A stretch of DNA of 64,000 nucleotides. It comes from Xenopus tropicalis. Taxonomy: Eukaryota > Chordata > Amphibia > Anura > Pipidae. The translations under genes were made by a program, and so were the position numbers. The notes beneath the pieces are model-generated. The model searched no databases. It saw nothing but the letters and a program-made list of their open reading frames with translations, and was not told the DNA's origin. Below, in pieces: positions 25,001 through 37,245 of this stretch. Position 1 is the stretch's first letter; the number at the start of each line of letters is the position of its first letter. Location: positions 58,280,048-58,344,047 of the forward strand of contig NC_030685.2 in assembly GCF_000004195.4 (NCBI RefSeq). Direction: 5' to 3'.

Positions 25001-25556
25001 TCAGAGCACAGAGACCTGCAGCCTCCCCATGAATAGAGTGCTGTCTGTGTTTGGGCAGGAGAAGGCACATAGGCATTCAGGCACACAAGTTTGGGAGTGG
25101 TAGGGGTCATAGGCCACAACAAGGCCCTGCTCTGCACCTCATGCCAGCTAAGGGCAGCATTGGCAGGCCAGCCCCATTTTTACTGGCAGGAGGCATAAAT
25201 GTCAAACCCCCCAGTTTTCTCTGAAGCTTTGCCGTTTTAGGCCCCCACTATATGCCCCCCCCAGCTTATTTTAAAATGTGAGTGCACAGAGAGCTTTTAG
25301 TGCCATGGCAGGGGCAGAGCGCATTAGCATTTAGTGGGGTTGGACACTGTCGCTCACATGCTCAGTGATGTAGTTGAGCCAGTCCACTAAGCCACACCCA
25401 CAACTTTTTGGCAAGTCCATCCAGATTTTTATATGTTCATCTCTCTGAGGAGTTGTGGACAAAGCAGCAAAGCCAGACGCTGGACCAAAGTGCTCTCTGC
25501 ATGAGTAGTACGGGGCAAGCTCTCCTATCCATAAACAGCCCTTTTTGTATGTATGT

Positions 25557-25765
25557 TTATCTTCATTTATAAAGCGCTACTTATGTACACAGCCCTGTAC
25601 AGTAGAATACATTAATACAAACACGGGGTTATTAAGATAATAGATAAATACAAAGTATAACAATAAATACAAATAAACACAAGGTACAATTGCAATAAGA
25701 GTCAGAAACACAAGATGATGGAGGTCCCTGCCCCGTAGAGCTTACAATCTATATGGGAGGGGTAA
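25557..25765. repeat. Second copy of the CGCTGTACA / GAGCTTACAATC repeat
   Basis: The boxes TTTATAAAGCGCTACTTATG, CCTGTACAGTAGAATA and AGAGCTTACAATCTATATGG follow the same order as in the copy at 24827-25000, with an A-rich spacer. A short (TA)n run begins at 25784. Confidence 0.6.
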
Positions 25766-26811
25766 CTAACAGACACAAATATATATATATATATGTCATT
25801 TGCCTTTAAACCTTTATAAACAGTAGATCGTAGAATCCAAAGCCTTGCACTGTGAATTCTATGATTCCCGCTTCCCTTTATGTTGAGAGTAGCATTGATC
25901 TGGTTCATGGGAAGATCAGTCAGCACTTAAGATTAAGGTTTTTAAGATACAAATTGTAACTATATTTGCCTTTCTGACATAAATAAGGCAGGAAAATGAA
26001 AGCCATAGTGCATAGAAAAAGAACATCAAAAGGATATATTTTTTAAATATCTGCATAATATAAATTTTTCCATACATATCAATCAGCCCATTCCACGGTG
26101 TTACAGATACTGGCTATTTCTTAAATATATGAACTATTTTAATATGTTATTCTGTAAACATCTGTGTATCCTCCCCCCCGACTGCGCCAGCAGCAAAGGG
26201 TAACTTGCCAATTTAATGTATCTATCAGCTGTCTAGTGTCACCATCCTGAATAAGAGTGTGCCTGAACAGTTGCGAGGCGCTGTCTTGTGTGCACGGTTG
26301 TGTACATTTTATGGGCCTCGCACAACAATATTTGATGCGACAAAAAAATAAATGATTAAAAAATATTTTGTTAAATATAAAAGTTGTGTTATCCAACAGC
26401 CACAGTTCTAATCTGATGCTTTTCTGCTTCTTTAGATTCAAAGGCAGTGGGTCTGCACAGTTCTTTGGCATTGTTGTTTTGCCGTATATATACTGTAGAT
26501 CTGGGATTTTCAGCTTGTAACCTGTCAGTGTTGAACTACAACTCCTTGCAGCCATTCTAAGCCCTTCTCTAGCAAGTTGTAGTTCAGCTGCTGCTGATGG
26601 AAGGCTGACTGTTACCTTCAGACTGATGGCTATTGCTAAGGTGCTTCTTTCTTACATTGTGCTCAGGTGGCAGGAATAGTGAACAATTCCAGAAGATCTT
26701 GAATAAATTACAACCTGACATTCTCTCTCTTTGAAAGTGTCCCATGATATTGGTAAAACGGATAAAAAGGATAAAATGATTCGTCATATAACGAACATAC
26801 TATACACGCAG
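25766..26811. other. Intergenic DNA, no gene recognised
   Basis: AT-rich unique-looking sequence with an AT microsatellite at about 25781-25796. The 138-codon minus-strand frame at 26139-26555 has no recognisable motif. Confidence 0.45.
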
Positions 26812-27012
26812 CCTAGGGGTCACTTATGACCACAAGTGCAGTGAGTAAAGTGCAATTTGGAGCACCATGGCTTTTATCCCAATATGCAATGTTTTCCACA
26901 GAATTCCAGAATTGTTGCAGTTGCTGGGAGGAGATGTGTCTGGCGCAATTGGCCCAATGGATTACAATTAGTGCAAATGCACTTTGTGAACTGGACACAA
27001 TTGTGCCAAACA
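26812..27012. mobile_element. GGGGTCACTTATGACC-end MITE fragment
   Basis: It starts AGGGGTCACTTATGACCACA and continues AAGTGCAGTGAGTAAAGTGC. The same words occur in inverse orientation at 32998-33028. The interior has TTGGCCCAATGGATTACAAT and many TGCAAAT/ATTTGCA words. A clear partner end is not located. Confidence 0.5.
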
Positions 27013-28674
27013 TTGTTGGTTGGCGTCATATCTGACATTCAGAGTGTGACATGTGCACTTTCTTTCAAAGCCACTGTGAAAAAACTGGAGCTAACGCCTG
27101 GTATGAGGGTGGTGGTAGCTCCAAGGTTCCCTGCCTCAGTATAGCAGCAGTAGTGCTGAACATATGGCCCCCCAAATCACTTTTGCCAGGGGACAATCCC
27201 ACCCACAAATTCAGATGGGGTTGGTTGAAGCCAGCCTTGGGACTAGGGTTTCTACTTTTTCTAAATAAAAAATACTTGGCTCCCTATCAATAACATTATT
27301 GTAGTATTGGTTCTGCTGGTGAAGTTGGGAAAATAGTGGCCAGGAGGCAGCCTTTATCTGAACAGAAAGAATGCCTCTGCAAGACATAAACCAACACTTA
27401 ACCCTTAGGGCAGCCTGTACCTTAAGGTACCTATACAATTCTCTACCCTTATTGCCACTACCAGCTATGAAAGTAAAATGCCCCCCCCCCCTTTGCCTCC
27501 TGCACTGCAGTTACTACACCAGAACCTGATATTTAAGTTGTTTCAGTAAATAATGCGCCTATATGTGCAATATGGCAGATCTCCCTTGGTGCCTAATGTA
27601 TAAGGGTGTATTGCAATCCATTCACAAGTATCATGATCCCCAGTATCAGGTAATACATGCTGATGGGGCATTCTCTTGGGGCAGAATTCTAATTGTCCCC
27701 GTAGCCTACTCATGCATCTTAGTTTGACTCGTGACAGTGATGGCACCGTATATTTTGCCCTTGGGAGCTGAGAAGTCTCAGCCTAGTTATACTCAATGGT
27801 CCTTTCTTACACCGGCATCAATAACCTCTGAATATTTCAGCAGCAGATGTGTGACCTTTGCTCCGATGTGTATAGAATAGCTGTCTCTCAGTGGATCCAC
27901 TTAGGCCTCATCATCTCAATAGGCGCTAGGTTACTGAGTGCATTCAGATCACCAACGTACAGTAAATTAAGAAAAGATGATGATAGGAGAGATTTAACCA
28001 ATGTTTATTTATTACAGCCACAAATTAAAATCAACCCATCATAACAAACCCCATACAAATAGTGAAAGCAAATCAACACATTTAGCCAGCTGTTTTTTTA
28101 ATGGTATGCTCCACTGAAGTTATCCTCAGCAACCAGCCAGATCTTTTATTTATGCTCCTGCAATTAAGATTGTATGTTAGTAAATAAGTCCAAGGGACTG
28201 TATAATTAATAGCACCAGACAGTTGCACTTGACTAGGGAAGAAACATATTGATGTAGAGATCTCATATGACTAAACTGATAAAGATGTTACATTTAAACC
28301 TAATTCACAGCTGAGAAGAAACAAGAAAAATTCCTGTTTAAAGGGTGTTTAACTTTAGTCATGTTGGCTGGAAGCTCCTGGGTTTTCTAAAAGAACTCTC
28401 AAGGCTTTTAAAGCCTCCGTATTCCACTTCTAATTAATCACAGCGTCAGCATAGCAACATGTCAATGGCCGCCTTTCAGACATTCGGCTGCAGATCCAAT
28501 TTAATTTGTTGAGCTGTATCGATTAATTGTCACTCTTAGTGACGGATCCGTGTTTGGCTTCCAGGAAATCCCAGTTCTGCAAAGCTCTGCTTCTTAACAC
28601 TTTCAGCAAAGGGATAGAGTTATCATTCCAATGCCGTCACACTAATCACTAATAGAGGGTAAAGGAATTCTTAC
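27013..28674. other. Intergenic DNA with a candidate conserved regulatory block
   Basis: No exon is seen. A C-run occurs at 27480-27492. The block 28360-28660 is non-repetitive, dense in TAATTA-type homeodomain words, and contains GTCAGCATAGCAACATG, which resembles an RFX X-box half pair (see findings). Confidence 0.5.
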
Positions 28675-28987
28675 AATGGTATGAGATCTGTTATCTGGAG
28701 AGCTTTGGACCTAGGGATTTCCAGATAAGGGGTCTCTCCATAATCTGGATCACCATACCTCAAGTCTTCTAAAAATCATTTAAACATTACATGAATCCAA
28801 TAGAACTGTTTTGTCACCAATATTGATTCATTCAGCCTAGTTGGGATCAAGTACAAGGTACTGTTTTATTGTTACAGAGAAAAAGGAAATCCTTTCTTAA
28901 CATGGACTCATTGGGAGATTGACTTTCCTTTAATTCAGAGCATTCTGGAGAATGGGTTTCTGTACAAGGGATCCCATACCTGTCTGT
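28675..28987. mobile_element. GTTATCC-type dispersed repeat, aged copy
   Basis: The ordered words ATCTGTTATCTGG, GGGATCAAGTACAAGGTACTG, ACAGAGAAAAAGGAAATC and GGGATCCCATACCTGTC are shared, in either orientation, with 34915-35295 and 52945-53245. The family has imperfect inverted ends around GTTATCCAGAA. Its class is not known to me. Confidence 0.6.
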
Positions 28988-30120
28988 TGTTTGTTACTGG
29001 GTCCAATATGCCATCTGATAGACTACCAAGCTTCTTTGCCTGTGCCAGCCAAAGCATGTTTGTAATTATGTTTAGCGCTGCAGGATCACTTACCTATAAA
29101 GTTCATTAGCAATTAATTTTATGGGGCAGCCAAACTGGATCGTATGCAGTATGGAGATCTATAATTCCCCAGTCACGAGAGCATGTGGCATTTAGATGTG
29201 GTCATTGTAACAAGGATAGTTGCCAACCCCATTAATGTTAGTGCTTATTTAGAATCCATTAGATGTATTGCCGTTTAGATATTATGAAAATCCCCAGGCC
29301 CCTAATATGCAGTGGAGGTTTTGGGAAACCCTCAATTCACCATTTCTCTTTGCAGTTGCATAAATTACATATACAAGTGCTGCAGAATATGGCAGTGCTA
29401 TACAAAGTATAATAATAATGATAATAATTCTGTACCTTTGAGGGTCAACACATGCACATGAATCAGCCTACCAAGCAAACAAAAGGTAATGTTGGTAAAG
29501 TCCTATTTATAAAACAGCCAAGCATTAAAGGGTTTATATTATAACTTGGCCGTCTGGCAGTAAATGAGTTCAGGTTTATTCCAAAGCTGCTCTGAGCATA
29601 ACCCCCCTCTAATTCCTGATTTGCAGAATTCCTGCAGCATTTCAAAGCCTTGCTGTGTGTTCACTTCAAGTAGAGGGGGGTGGGTGAAAAAAAATCAATG
29701 TCCTCCTCTTATTTATATGCGTATAAAATTAGCCAGTGTCCACAGGCATTAAATATCCAGTAACCTTGGATCTGACAGGAGTTAAAGAGAACTTTGGAGA
29801 GCCTGCTGCCGGAGAGCCAAGGTGGAAATTGGTCCCCGTGAGCTGCTATAACTTTACTTGTGCTTACACAACTTGCAAAGTAAATATTGAAGTTCAGAAA
29901 GCGTATAAAGCAGTGCTAGCACCTGGCAATGGGTTTTTCATAGGAACCATTTGCTGCCAGATGGCATTATCATATGCTGCAATGAACACTGCAGATCTCT
30001 GCAATCACAGCAAGGGCTCGAATACAGGCATGGGAGGGTTTGGCAGCAGGAACAGGCTACCTGTCTTGGGTGCAAGGAATGAAAATTATGTGCTAGCTAG
30101 CTTTGTGTTGGTGTTAGATT
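28988..30120. other. Intergenic DNA, no gene recognised
   Basis: A short AGTGCTGCAGAATATGGCAG / AATAATAATG piece at 29375-29425 resembles the ATT-tailed repeat seen at 24827. The 137-codon frame at 29736-30149 has no motif. Confidence 0.4.
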
Positions 30121-30414
30121 ACGGGGTTCCCAACCTTATTTACTTATGAGCCACAGTCAGATGCAAAAAGTGTTGGTAGCCACAAAAGCATGAAAAAATA
30201 GCCATTGTGATTGGCTATTTGGTAGCCCCATGTAAATTCCTAGCCTGCAGGAGGTTCTGCTTGGAATAAAACTGTGTCTCTCTGCTTCCAAAACTTGACT
30301 CGGATTCAGAAATTTAAAAATGGGCAACTTCTTTGAGGCCACTGGGAGCAAGACCCAAGGGGTTGGTAAGTAACATGTTGCTCCTGAGCCACTGGTTGGG
30401 GATCACTGTCCTAG
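30121..30414. mobile_element. MITE with GGGGTTCCCAACC ends
   Basis: The left end is GGGGTTCCCAACCTTATTTA. On the minus strand the right end is CAGTGATCCCCAACCAGTGG, an imperfect inverse. GAGCCAC words near both ends (30149 and 30389) continue the symmetry. CAGNGNTYCCCAACC ends are typical of some hAT MITEs; the 8-bp duplication is not clear. Confidence 0.65.
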
Positions 30415-30769
30415 ATACTCCCTGCAGTTTGATGCAGTTAGACTGTAGGGCGCACACATATTTTCTGCTTTTTGGGATAACATCAGAGTGATATGACCAG
30501 GCAGGGCTTCAGCACACAAAAGGCAGGGAGCTATAACCAGAGACATTTAGCTGCATCTTTAGGCAGCAATACTTTAACATATTTAGTTCAGTGGTATATA
30601 CTGTAACTGAGGTTAATGGTAGGTAAGGCTATTTTAGCATATTGCGTTTTCATTAGACAAAAGTATACTGGGACTGGGAATTCAACAATGGCTGGAGGGC
30701 CCCAGGCGGATTTACCCTGCTCAAGTTTATCAATTTCTGCTGCTCAACTCACCCTTCTTTAGTAAAACT

Positions 30770-31160
30770 TTAAAGGACATATCAACCCCAAAAATATTTT
30801 TTTGCCTAATAAAAGAAAACATAATTCTAAGCAACTTTTCTATTTAAATGTTTAGTGCTTTAAAAGTTTTATGTAATTGCTATTGAAAGCAGCATCCTGG
30901 TTGTTATTTTTTAAACAATGTTGCAAAGGTTAGTCTCCTCCAGCAAGGCAGGTCTGTCTGTTTGCTGCTTTGTGTTACATTGTTACAAATGCCAGAGCCA
31001 CCAGGGCAGAGAAAAGGAAAGGACACACAAACACTACTATTAATAGCAATTATAAATGTAAATAACTCAAAAACCATTACAAATTTGTAATAAATGTATA
31101 TTGCAAAGTTGCTTAAAATGTTTTCTTTTATTAGGCAAAAATGTATTGTCAAATCAAATC
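30770..31160. mobile_element. T2-like MITE, TTAAAGGACATATCAACCCC end
   Basis: The left end has TTAA at 30770-30773. The word TTGCCTAATAAAAGAAAACA (30803-30822) returns inverted as TTTTCTTTTATTAGGCAAA near 31120-31139. The outer 20-25 bases of the right end are eroded, so the right border is approximate. Confidence 0.65.
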
Positions 31161-31706
31161 GCCAGCTAGGGCCATTACTGGTTCTACAAATTTACCGACA
31201 ATATATTTGCCGGTAAATTTGTAAGGGCAGCAGTCCTTCCTATAGGTCCTTCCCTTCCCTGACCCTCTCTGTGGTGACCACTCCCCTTTAAAGTAGAGGC
31301 CCACCCTGACATCACCCGCCCCCGTGATGTTGCCTCCCACCCCCCTGCCCAAGCTTACTAAAATAGGAAGATGGCAGCCCTAGTCTCATCAGACCACAGA
31401 AGCTTCTTCCAGCTAATTCCAGAGACTCCCATGTGCTTTCTCACAAACTGTAGATGAATTCTGATTTATAGGAAGCTGGACCTTCCAGATACTACAATCA
31501 CTTAAAACCCCTTAACTATATACAAAGGTGATTTCCTTTCATCTAATGATGTAACTTTGGAGAAAAATCAGCAGCAAAATATAAGTGATTTAGAGGCTTC
31601 ATATCAAAAGGGGGTGTATAATTATGCAATTCAATCACTTTTCACTTGAAATTTGTTTTCACTATGACGTGAAAGAGTCAATTTCTATGTTTCTATCATT
31701 TATTCT

Positions 31707-31745
<39 letters not shown>

Positions 31746-32049
31746 CAGGAGTGAGATTCTAGATACTGGATTTTTAAGTCTACTGAGAGCATTTGCCTTT
31801 GGGTTGCTATAGAACAAATATTATATTGAAAATTGCATGCTTTCTTGGCTTCAGCAAGCAGTAATTTGTGCGTAGCATTTCTCAAGCACGGGAGTAGCTG
31901 TTTTTATTCAGCAAGGAAACCCACACATATTTATTGTTTTGAAAATCTAGCATCGGTAATAGTAACTGGTAAAAAGGCATAAAGACGCATTCGCTTCCGA
32001 AGGCACTGTGAGTGAAGTGATTGCCATGATTTTTTTTCTCCACAATGCA
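31161..32049. other. Intergenic DNA with TA microsatellite
   Basis: The only clear structure is a (TA)n run at 31711-31743. The GC-richer patch 31240-31370 gives overlapping short frames with no motif. Confidence 0.5.
31711..31743. repeat. (TA)n microsatellite
   Basis: About 16 uninterrupted TA dinucleotides lie within an AT-rich flank. Confidence 0.9.
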
Positions 32050-32360
32050 CCATTTTTTCAGTGTCATTACAGGTGCAAACAGGCAATTGCGATGTGCCTA
32101 CTGTTGCATTTGTTTGGCAAAATGGACGCAACTATGTCTGTGGGCCTCATTGCAAATTGGGCACAATTACTCATTTATTGACAAAGGGGAACCATGGAGC
32201 AACTGCCACCTCCAGACATGTTGGTAACTCCAAGGTTCTACAGGGCAATGTGCCTCTCGTATCTCTCATACTTGTTAAATATACATGTTATAAGCTGGGT
32301 GCATGGATCAAGGATTTGTGTGCAGTCATGCATCCAACTTGCAGCGTGTGTATTCACTTT
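32050..32360. mobile_element. Possible MITE related to the GCACAATT / TGCAAATT family
   Basis: CACAATGCACCATTTTTTCA at the left, TTGCAAATTGGGCACAATTA in the body, and TGGTAACTCCAAGGTTC near 32220 parallel words in 26860-27130 (GGTAGCTCCAAGGTTCC). Termini are not defined, so this is only a probable relative. Confidence 0.35.
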
Positions 32361-32760
32361 CTTTAAAGTATTTGTTCACCTTATGTTAACTTGTAATATG
32401 TTATGGAATGTCCTATTCCTAGCAACTTTTCAATTGATCTTGGTTCATTTTGTATATTGTTTCAATAATTTGCTTTCCTCTTTTGCCTTTTTCTAGCTTT
32501 CAAGTGGGGGTCACCGACCCCGGAAACCAAACAAAACCTGCTGCTCTGTGAGGCTACAATTTTATTGTTTTTGTTAATTTTTATAACTATCTTCCTCTTT
32601 TATATTCCAGTTTCTCATTTAAACCACTAGCAACCAGATAGTGGCTGAAATACCAAACTGGAGAGCAGCTGAACAAAATGCTAAAACAAAAAATTAAGAT
32701 CAATTGCAAATTGTCTCAGAATGTCCATGTCTACATCATAATAAAAGTTAATTTAATGGT
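32361..32760. mobile_element. Dispersed MITE with GGGGTCACCGACCCCGG core
   Basis: It starts near TTTAAAGTATTTGTTCACC and ends near AAAGTTAATTTAATGG. The central palindromic word GGGGTCACCGACCCC and CTCTGTGAGGCTACAA also occur at 8028-8085. Arm similarity is weak, so borders are approximate. Confidence 0.45.
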
Positions 32761-32904
32761 GTGATGGTAACCCTACGGCAAATACCAGATATTATACCAC
32801 CCAGACAGTGAATATGTTTAGTGCAATTACATGGAATTTGTGATAAAGCACAACTGAGATTATTTTGATGCATTAGCCATTTATACGTTTCATTATACAT
32901 AAGG

Positions 32905-33030
32905 CCCAATTCCCCTTATGGTGCTGGAATTCTTGAAAAACCACTGCGTTGTGGGGAAAAAAACATAGTGGTTGCACTTAAAATTGCACTTTGCTCACTG
33001 CACTTGCGGTCGTAAGTGACCCCTTATGTG
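32905..33030. mobile_element. GGGGTCACTTACGACC-end MITE fragment, reverse copy
   Basis: On the minus strand, 33030 downward reads AAGGGGTCACTTACGACCGC, then AAGTGCAGTGAGCAAAGTGC. This is the same terminus as at 26812 but in the opposite direction. Confidence 0.5.
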
Positions 33031-34011
33031 TTGTATTAAAGGGCCTGATTGTACTTGCATGTACAATTAAAAGAATCCATAATGACCCTGTTAACAAACA
33101 TAAATAAATACCTATAGCATAGAGTGCATTTGAATGTGCTTCTCTAATTTTTTTTTTGTTAAATTTACATGAAATTTACATGAGACATGAGATTTCTGCC
33201 CTGGCGCATTCATTTATACAAACACAGACACACATAAAATTCACATTTCAACTGGGACAAAAGGGGCTTGAAATTGCTGGGCTCCCATTCGCTATGTTCT
33301 TGTTTGAGCAATTGTCAGCTTTACAGAGACTTGCAGGAAAGCAATCAGCCTCCAAGACTTTCTGTTATCATAATAAAGCACAGCAATGTCACATTATGCA
33401 ACAGCAAAAAAAAAAAAGTCAAATATTAAAGATTTATTTCTCCTTCAATGCTAAATGGTTCTGGTTGCATAAAGGCTGTAAAATGTCTCAGGCCTGTGCT
33501 TATAAATGATCAGAAAAACTGTTTGCCCAGGGGTTTGGAGCAGACAATTCATTATGATTGTACAAATAAGATATTACAAAGTAGCAGTGCATGTTGTGGC
33601 CAAATCCATAAAGTCTAGCTATTACTGAAAATGTCCTTTTTTTTACCAAGTCCAAAATGAACAAAGCTGCTCTATTTTAGTCCGTAAATCTGGACTTGGA
33701 AAGGTTATTGGCCTTTGGCTCAATGAGGAATTGGAATAGCATTTATGTCCTAGGGTGGCTGGGTTTTTTCCATTTATCAGTAAAACCACTTGAAGCTTCC
33801 GTTGCAATTGCTTTCGGCAGCAGTAGCAGCAGTGATGGTGAGGGCTGGGAGAGCCCAACATGTTTCATTGCTGAAAGCAGACACTTTCAAAACTATGACC
33901 AGGTACATTCATATATTCATTCATTCAATATACATCTTGAGAATAAACATCCCCATGATCTCCAGGTCCTGGAAATGATATGGCTCTAATTGAAAAATGT
34001 ACAGTGTGTAG
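33031..34011. other. Intergenic DNA, no gene recognised
   Basis: No transposon end or exon was found. The 117-codon frame at 33156-33509 contains a poly-lysine run from an A-tract and has no domain. The segment 33240-33400 looks unique and could be conserved. Confidence 0.4.
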
Positions 34012-34345
34012 CGGGGTAAAATGATTGTTTTATTAATGTGTATAGTTGACATTGTGCAGATCCGGCCAGTAGGTGGCAGCAAGTTATAAAGTTAATGATA
34101 AGAATGTGCAGTGATAAAAGGAACAGGAAAACTAGGTGGGCTGGTCAGTCTGGCACTGTTAGTGTCAGGGAGCAATTTCTGATAGGGAGAAACTAGGTCT
34201 GGACAGACCTGACAGAATTAAGTGTAATTCAGTATGACTGTTATACAGACTGTTATTGATTGAAAAATAAAGTCAAGAGTTGGAAAATCAGATTAAACCT
34301 CGTTTGTGAACTTCACAAGTGTCCAACTGAGTCCCTTGGAACAGT
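34012..34345 (+). mobile_element. LTR-like block with TATA-type box and AATAAA signal
   Basis: In order it shows TGTAGCGGGGTAAAATGA, CCAGTAGGTGGCAGCAAG, a GATAAAAGG box (about 34114) and an AATAAA signal (about 34267), then a GT-rich stretch. That order suits a retroelement LTR in + orientation, but I could not define a 4-6 bp target duplication. It may be a solo LTR remnant. Confidence 0.35.
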
Positions 34346-34914
34346 GCTACCTAAACTGCCTTCTGCCAGTTTTTTTGTAATCCCCTAGATACAGAGCTCC
34401 CAAAGGTATTTTAGGGTGATTCTAACAATACTTATGGGCAGCACCATGTCTCAGAAGGTAGAATCTGCTGGAAAACTGTGTTTTATTACAGCTTGGGTCC
34501 TATCTGCAAGGAGTCTCTCCTGGTGTCTGTGTGGGTTTCCTCCAGGTTATGTGGTTGCCTCCAAATGCATACAGGCAGGTTAACTGAATCCTGATAAAAT
34601 GGTCCCTCTTGTGTGTGAATGTGATAGGAATCTATACAAGGCATTTCTTTCTCTATTATTTGGGTTTTTTTCAAGTTCATTAGATTATGTACTGTGCCTT
34701 AAATCCTACAAGTCACTTCCACTTTACAGGATCCACTTGTCAAGAATGATGCAAATAAAGTGCATTACATAATCCATTGATTGCCCCTATAAATCTCTAA
34801 ATGTATATTACATAATTTACAATAATTAACAAATGATGGCTTGCCCATTTTCTTGCATGTTCCGTAACTGCCACACATCATGAATTTACAATATGTGGCA
34901 GTCTGTGCATATAC

Positions 34915-35295
34915 TACGGGTATAGGATCCGTTATCCAGAACCTCGAAGCTCCAAAATACAGGAAAGCCATCTCCCATAGCCTCCATGTTAAACTAATTA
35001 ATTAATGTTATTTTATTAGCATTTTAAAAAATGAACTATATAATGTATAATAATATTAATATACATATTTAAATGATTTACCTTTTCTCTGTAATAATTA
35101 AAAAGTGCCTTGTACTTGATCCCAACTAAGATAGAATAAATCCTTATTGGAGGCAAAATTTTCCTATTGGGTTTATTTCATGATTAAATGTTTTTTTAGT
35201 AGACTTACAGTATGGAGATCCAAATTACAGACAGACCCCTTGTTCACAAAACCCCAGGTCCCAAGCATTCTGGATAACAAGAGCCATAACTGTAT
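34915..35295. mobile_element. GTTATCC-type dispersed repeat, best-preserved copy
   Basis: The left end is GGGTATAGGATCCGTTATCC. The right end, read on the minus strand, contains CTTGTTATCCAGAATGCTTG. Between them lie TTTTCTCTGTAATAAT, CCTTGTACTTGATCCCAACT and GTATGGAGATCCAAATTAC. The imperfect terminal symmetry suggests a DNA-transposon-derived MITE. Confidence 0.65.
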
Positions 35296-35729
35296 CACTA
35301 TTTTATATTTTACAGCCTGAAGACATCTGGGACTGGGGGGCTCATTCCATTTATTCCCTGCCCTAGACACCCAGCAGAATGAGAAATGAGTGTCTGGAGG
35401 GACTTTACTGGAAGCCCAGGACAACAGCAGACATGGCATTTTGAGCCCATGAGTGCTGCCCACCAACCTGGGCCATGGGAAAGCCATACTGTGACCTGTG
35501 GCTCTCTTGCCACTCTCTGTACCCACAGCACACATAATTAGGTAGCAACCAATCAAACTGGCAACTGCATTTGTGTAATTTAGCGCTGATGTTTGTTATT
35601 TGTCCCCCTGCAAAATTGGCATTTCAGTGAAAGGTTTTAGTGAATCATTTTATAGGCCTCAATATTAACAGGCTGGCACAAGGAGCAAAATGCTGGTATC
35701 ATGTGGAATTAACTAGACTGGGTACCATT
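35296..35729. other. Intergenic DNA, no gene recognised
   Basis: A GC-richer patch (35320-35520) yields overlapping minus-strand frames without motifs. Confidence 0.4.
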
Positions 35730-35955
35730 GGGGCATATTTATTATGCTGTGTAAAAAACGGCAAGAAAATTCGACACATATCGCTATGCTTCACCATGTA
35801 AAAAACGGTGTAAAATCAGCGTAATTGATTTACACGTTTTTTCTTCTGCCAGAACTAACGATGTAAAATCTGCCGATCTTCTCCGTTTATTTCACACAGA
35901 TTTTTACGCCATTTTTTCACCGAATTCATTTTACACAGCATATTAAATATGCCCC
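35730..35955. mobile_element. MITE with GGGGCATATTTA ends, 226 bp
   Basis: The inverted ends are GGGGCATATTTATTATGCTG and, on the minus strand, GGGGCATATTTAATATGCTG, continuing TGTAAAA. The body is filled with TGTAAAAAACGG / CCGTTTTTTACA-like words in both orientations. Confidence 0.88.
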
Positions 35956-36621
35956 TTAGTATTCCTTGGTATTTGGCATTGTAATTACCAAGTCCATAGG
36001 ATACAAATGCATAAATTAATAAGGGATTAAAGGTTTTAACAGGAATGTGTCACTATTCCTACATAAACCCTATGTCTATGAAGATTCTTATTCTTCCAGG
36101 TCATGATGTACAGTATCTAGTAGAATTAAGTCTGAAACAACTGGACTTTTCTGATTTTTTTCTTGAAAACTTTTCCCCACTCAACCAAGTGGCTTCTTTA
36201 GTTCCAATGGCTGGCAGTTAGGTGTTGGCTGAAACTCACAGGTGTAAGAAGGTATGATCCAGTCACAATGGTACCATTCTCATTGATGTGTTTTGCACAT
36301 ATGATGACGCAAAACTTGTCATAAATTATGTGCATAGATGGCGCAAGCTAATGCTCTAATAAACCCATACCAACTACATGCTTCCTAACTTAACAACCTA
36401 TTCAGTTGGTGTTTAAATGAAAAAAGATATGAAAGGCTCCATCACATTAACAAGGGAAACTGCCTTTATAGATAAGAACAAAGTTAAAAAAGGGTAAATG
36501 TTATTAAAACATTGTAAACAAATTAACAATTATATTTTTATAATAATGCTAATTAACATCATAAATTTGAGAAACATTAACATGGTTTTATTAATGACAT
36601 ACCTAAATGAGTTTATTGTAG
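35956..36621. other. AT-rich intergenic DNA
   Basis: No gene or repeat end was recognised. A run of ATTAAC/GTTAAT words occurs at 36500-36600. Confidence 0.4.
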
Positions 36622-37008
36622 TGCAAATTTGCGCATATACTAGCGCAAATGGTGAAGAACGTGCAGTCAGAACTACGCCACAAATGAACTGGCGTAAAGA
36701 TTTCAATGCAGCCCCGTGCCTGCGCAAATCTGCCCCTATATACGCGCAAATAGCACATATATAGGCGCAAAGGGCGCACTCACGCATAAATCGGGCAATT
36801 AAAACACGCCCCTAGCCACACCCCCAAAAAACACGTTGTTGATTGCGACCTTATTGCCCAGTATTTGCGCATAAAAAGAACTGGTGGAAAAATAAATGAA
36901 CCAACGCAATGTAACACATATGCAATTGCGTGTGCGCACAAAATGGCGCATAATCACATAATTGCGTCGGTTTGTGTGCTGCGATGCATTGATAAATGAG
37001 CCCCATTG
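36622..37008. mobile_element. GCGCAAAT-rich MITE
   Basis: The segment is crowded with TGCGCAAAT/ATTTGCGC and ATATAGGCGCAAAG words. It ends on the plus strand with GATAAATGAGCCCCATTG, the inverse of a GGGGCTCATTTATC terminus. The left terminus is less clear. Confidence 0.6.
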
Positions 37009-37245
37009 TCTGCAATGGTATCATGTGCAATGCCAGCTCACACCAGCTATTACGCTGGAATTAAAAGAGAAAAATGCTTCATTGTGGTTAAAAAAGGTGA
37101 AAAATGCACATTGCACAATGCTTGTTTTCTGTCGTAAATGATGCCTTTAAATTTTCATCAAAAAATGATGGATGCCATGCATTGGTAACCAGTACTGTAT
37201 GTCCAGCAAAGACAGATTGCCCTTGATGTATAACTAGTACTAAAG

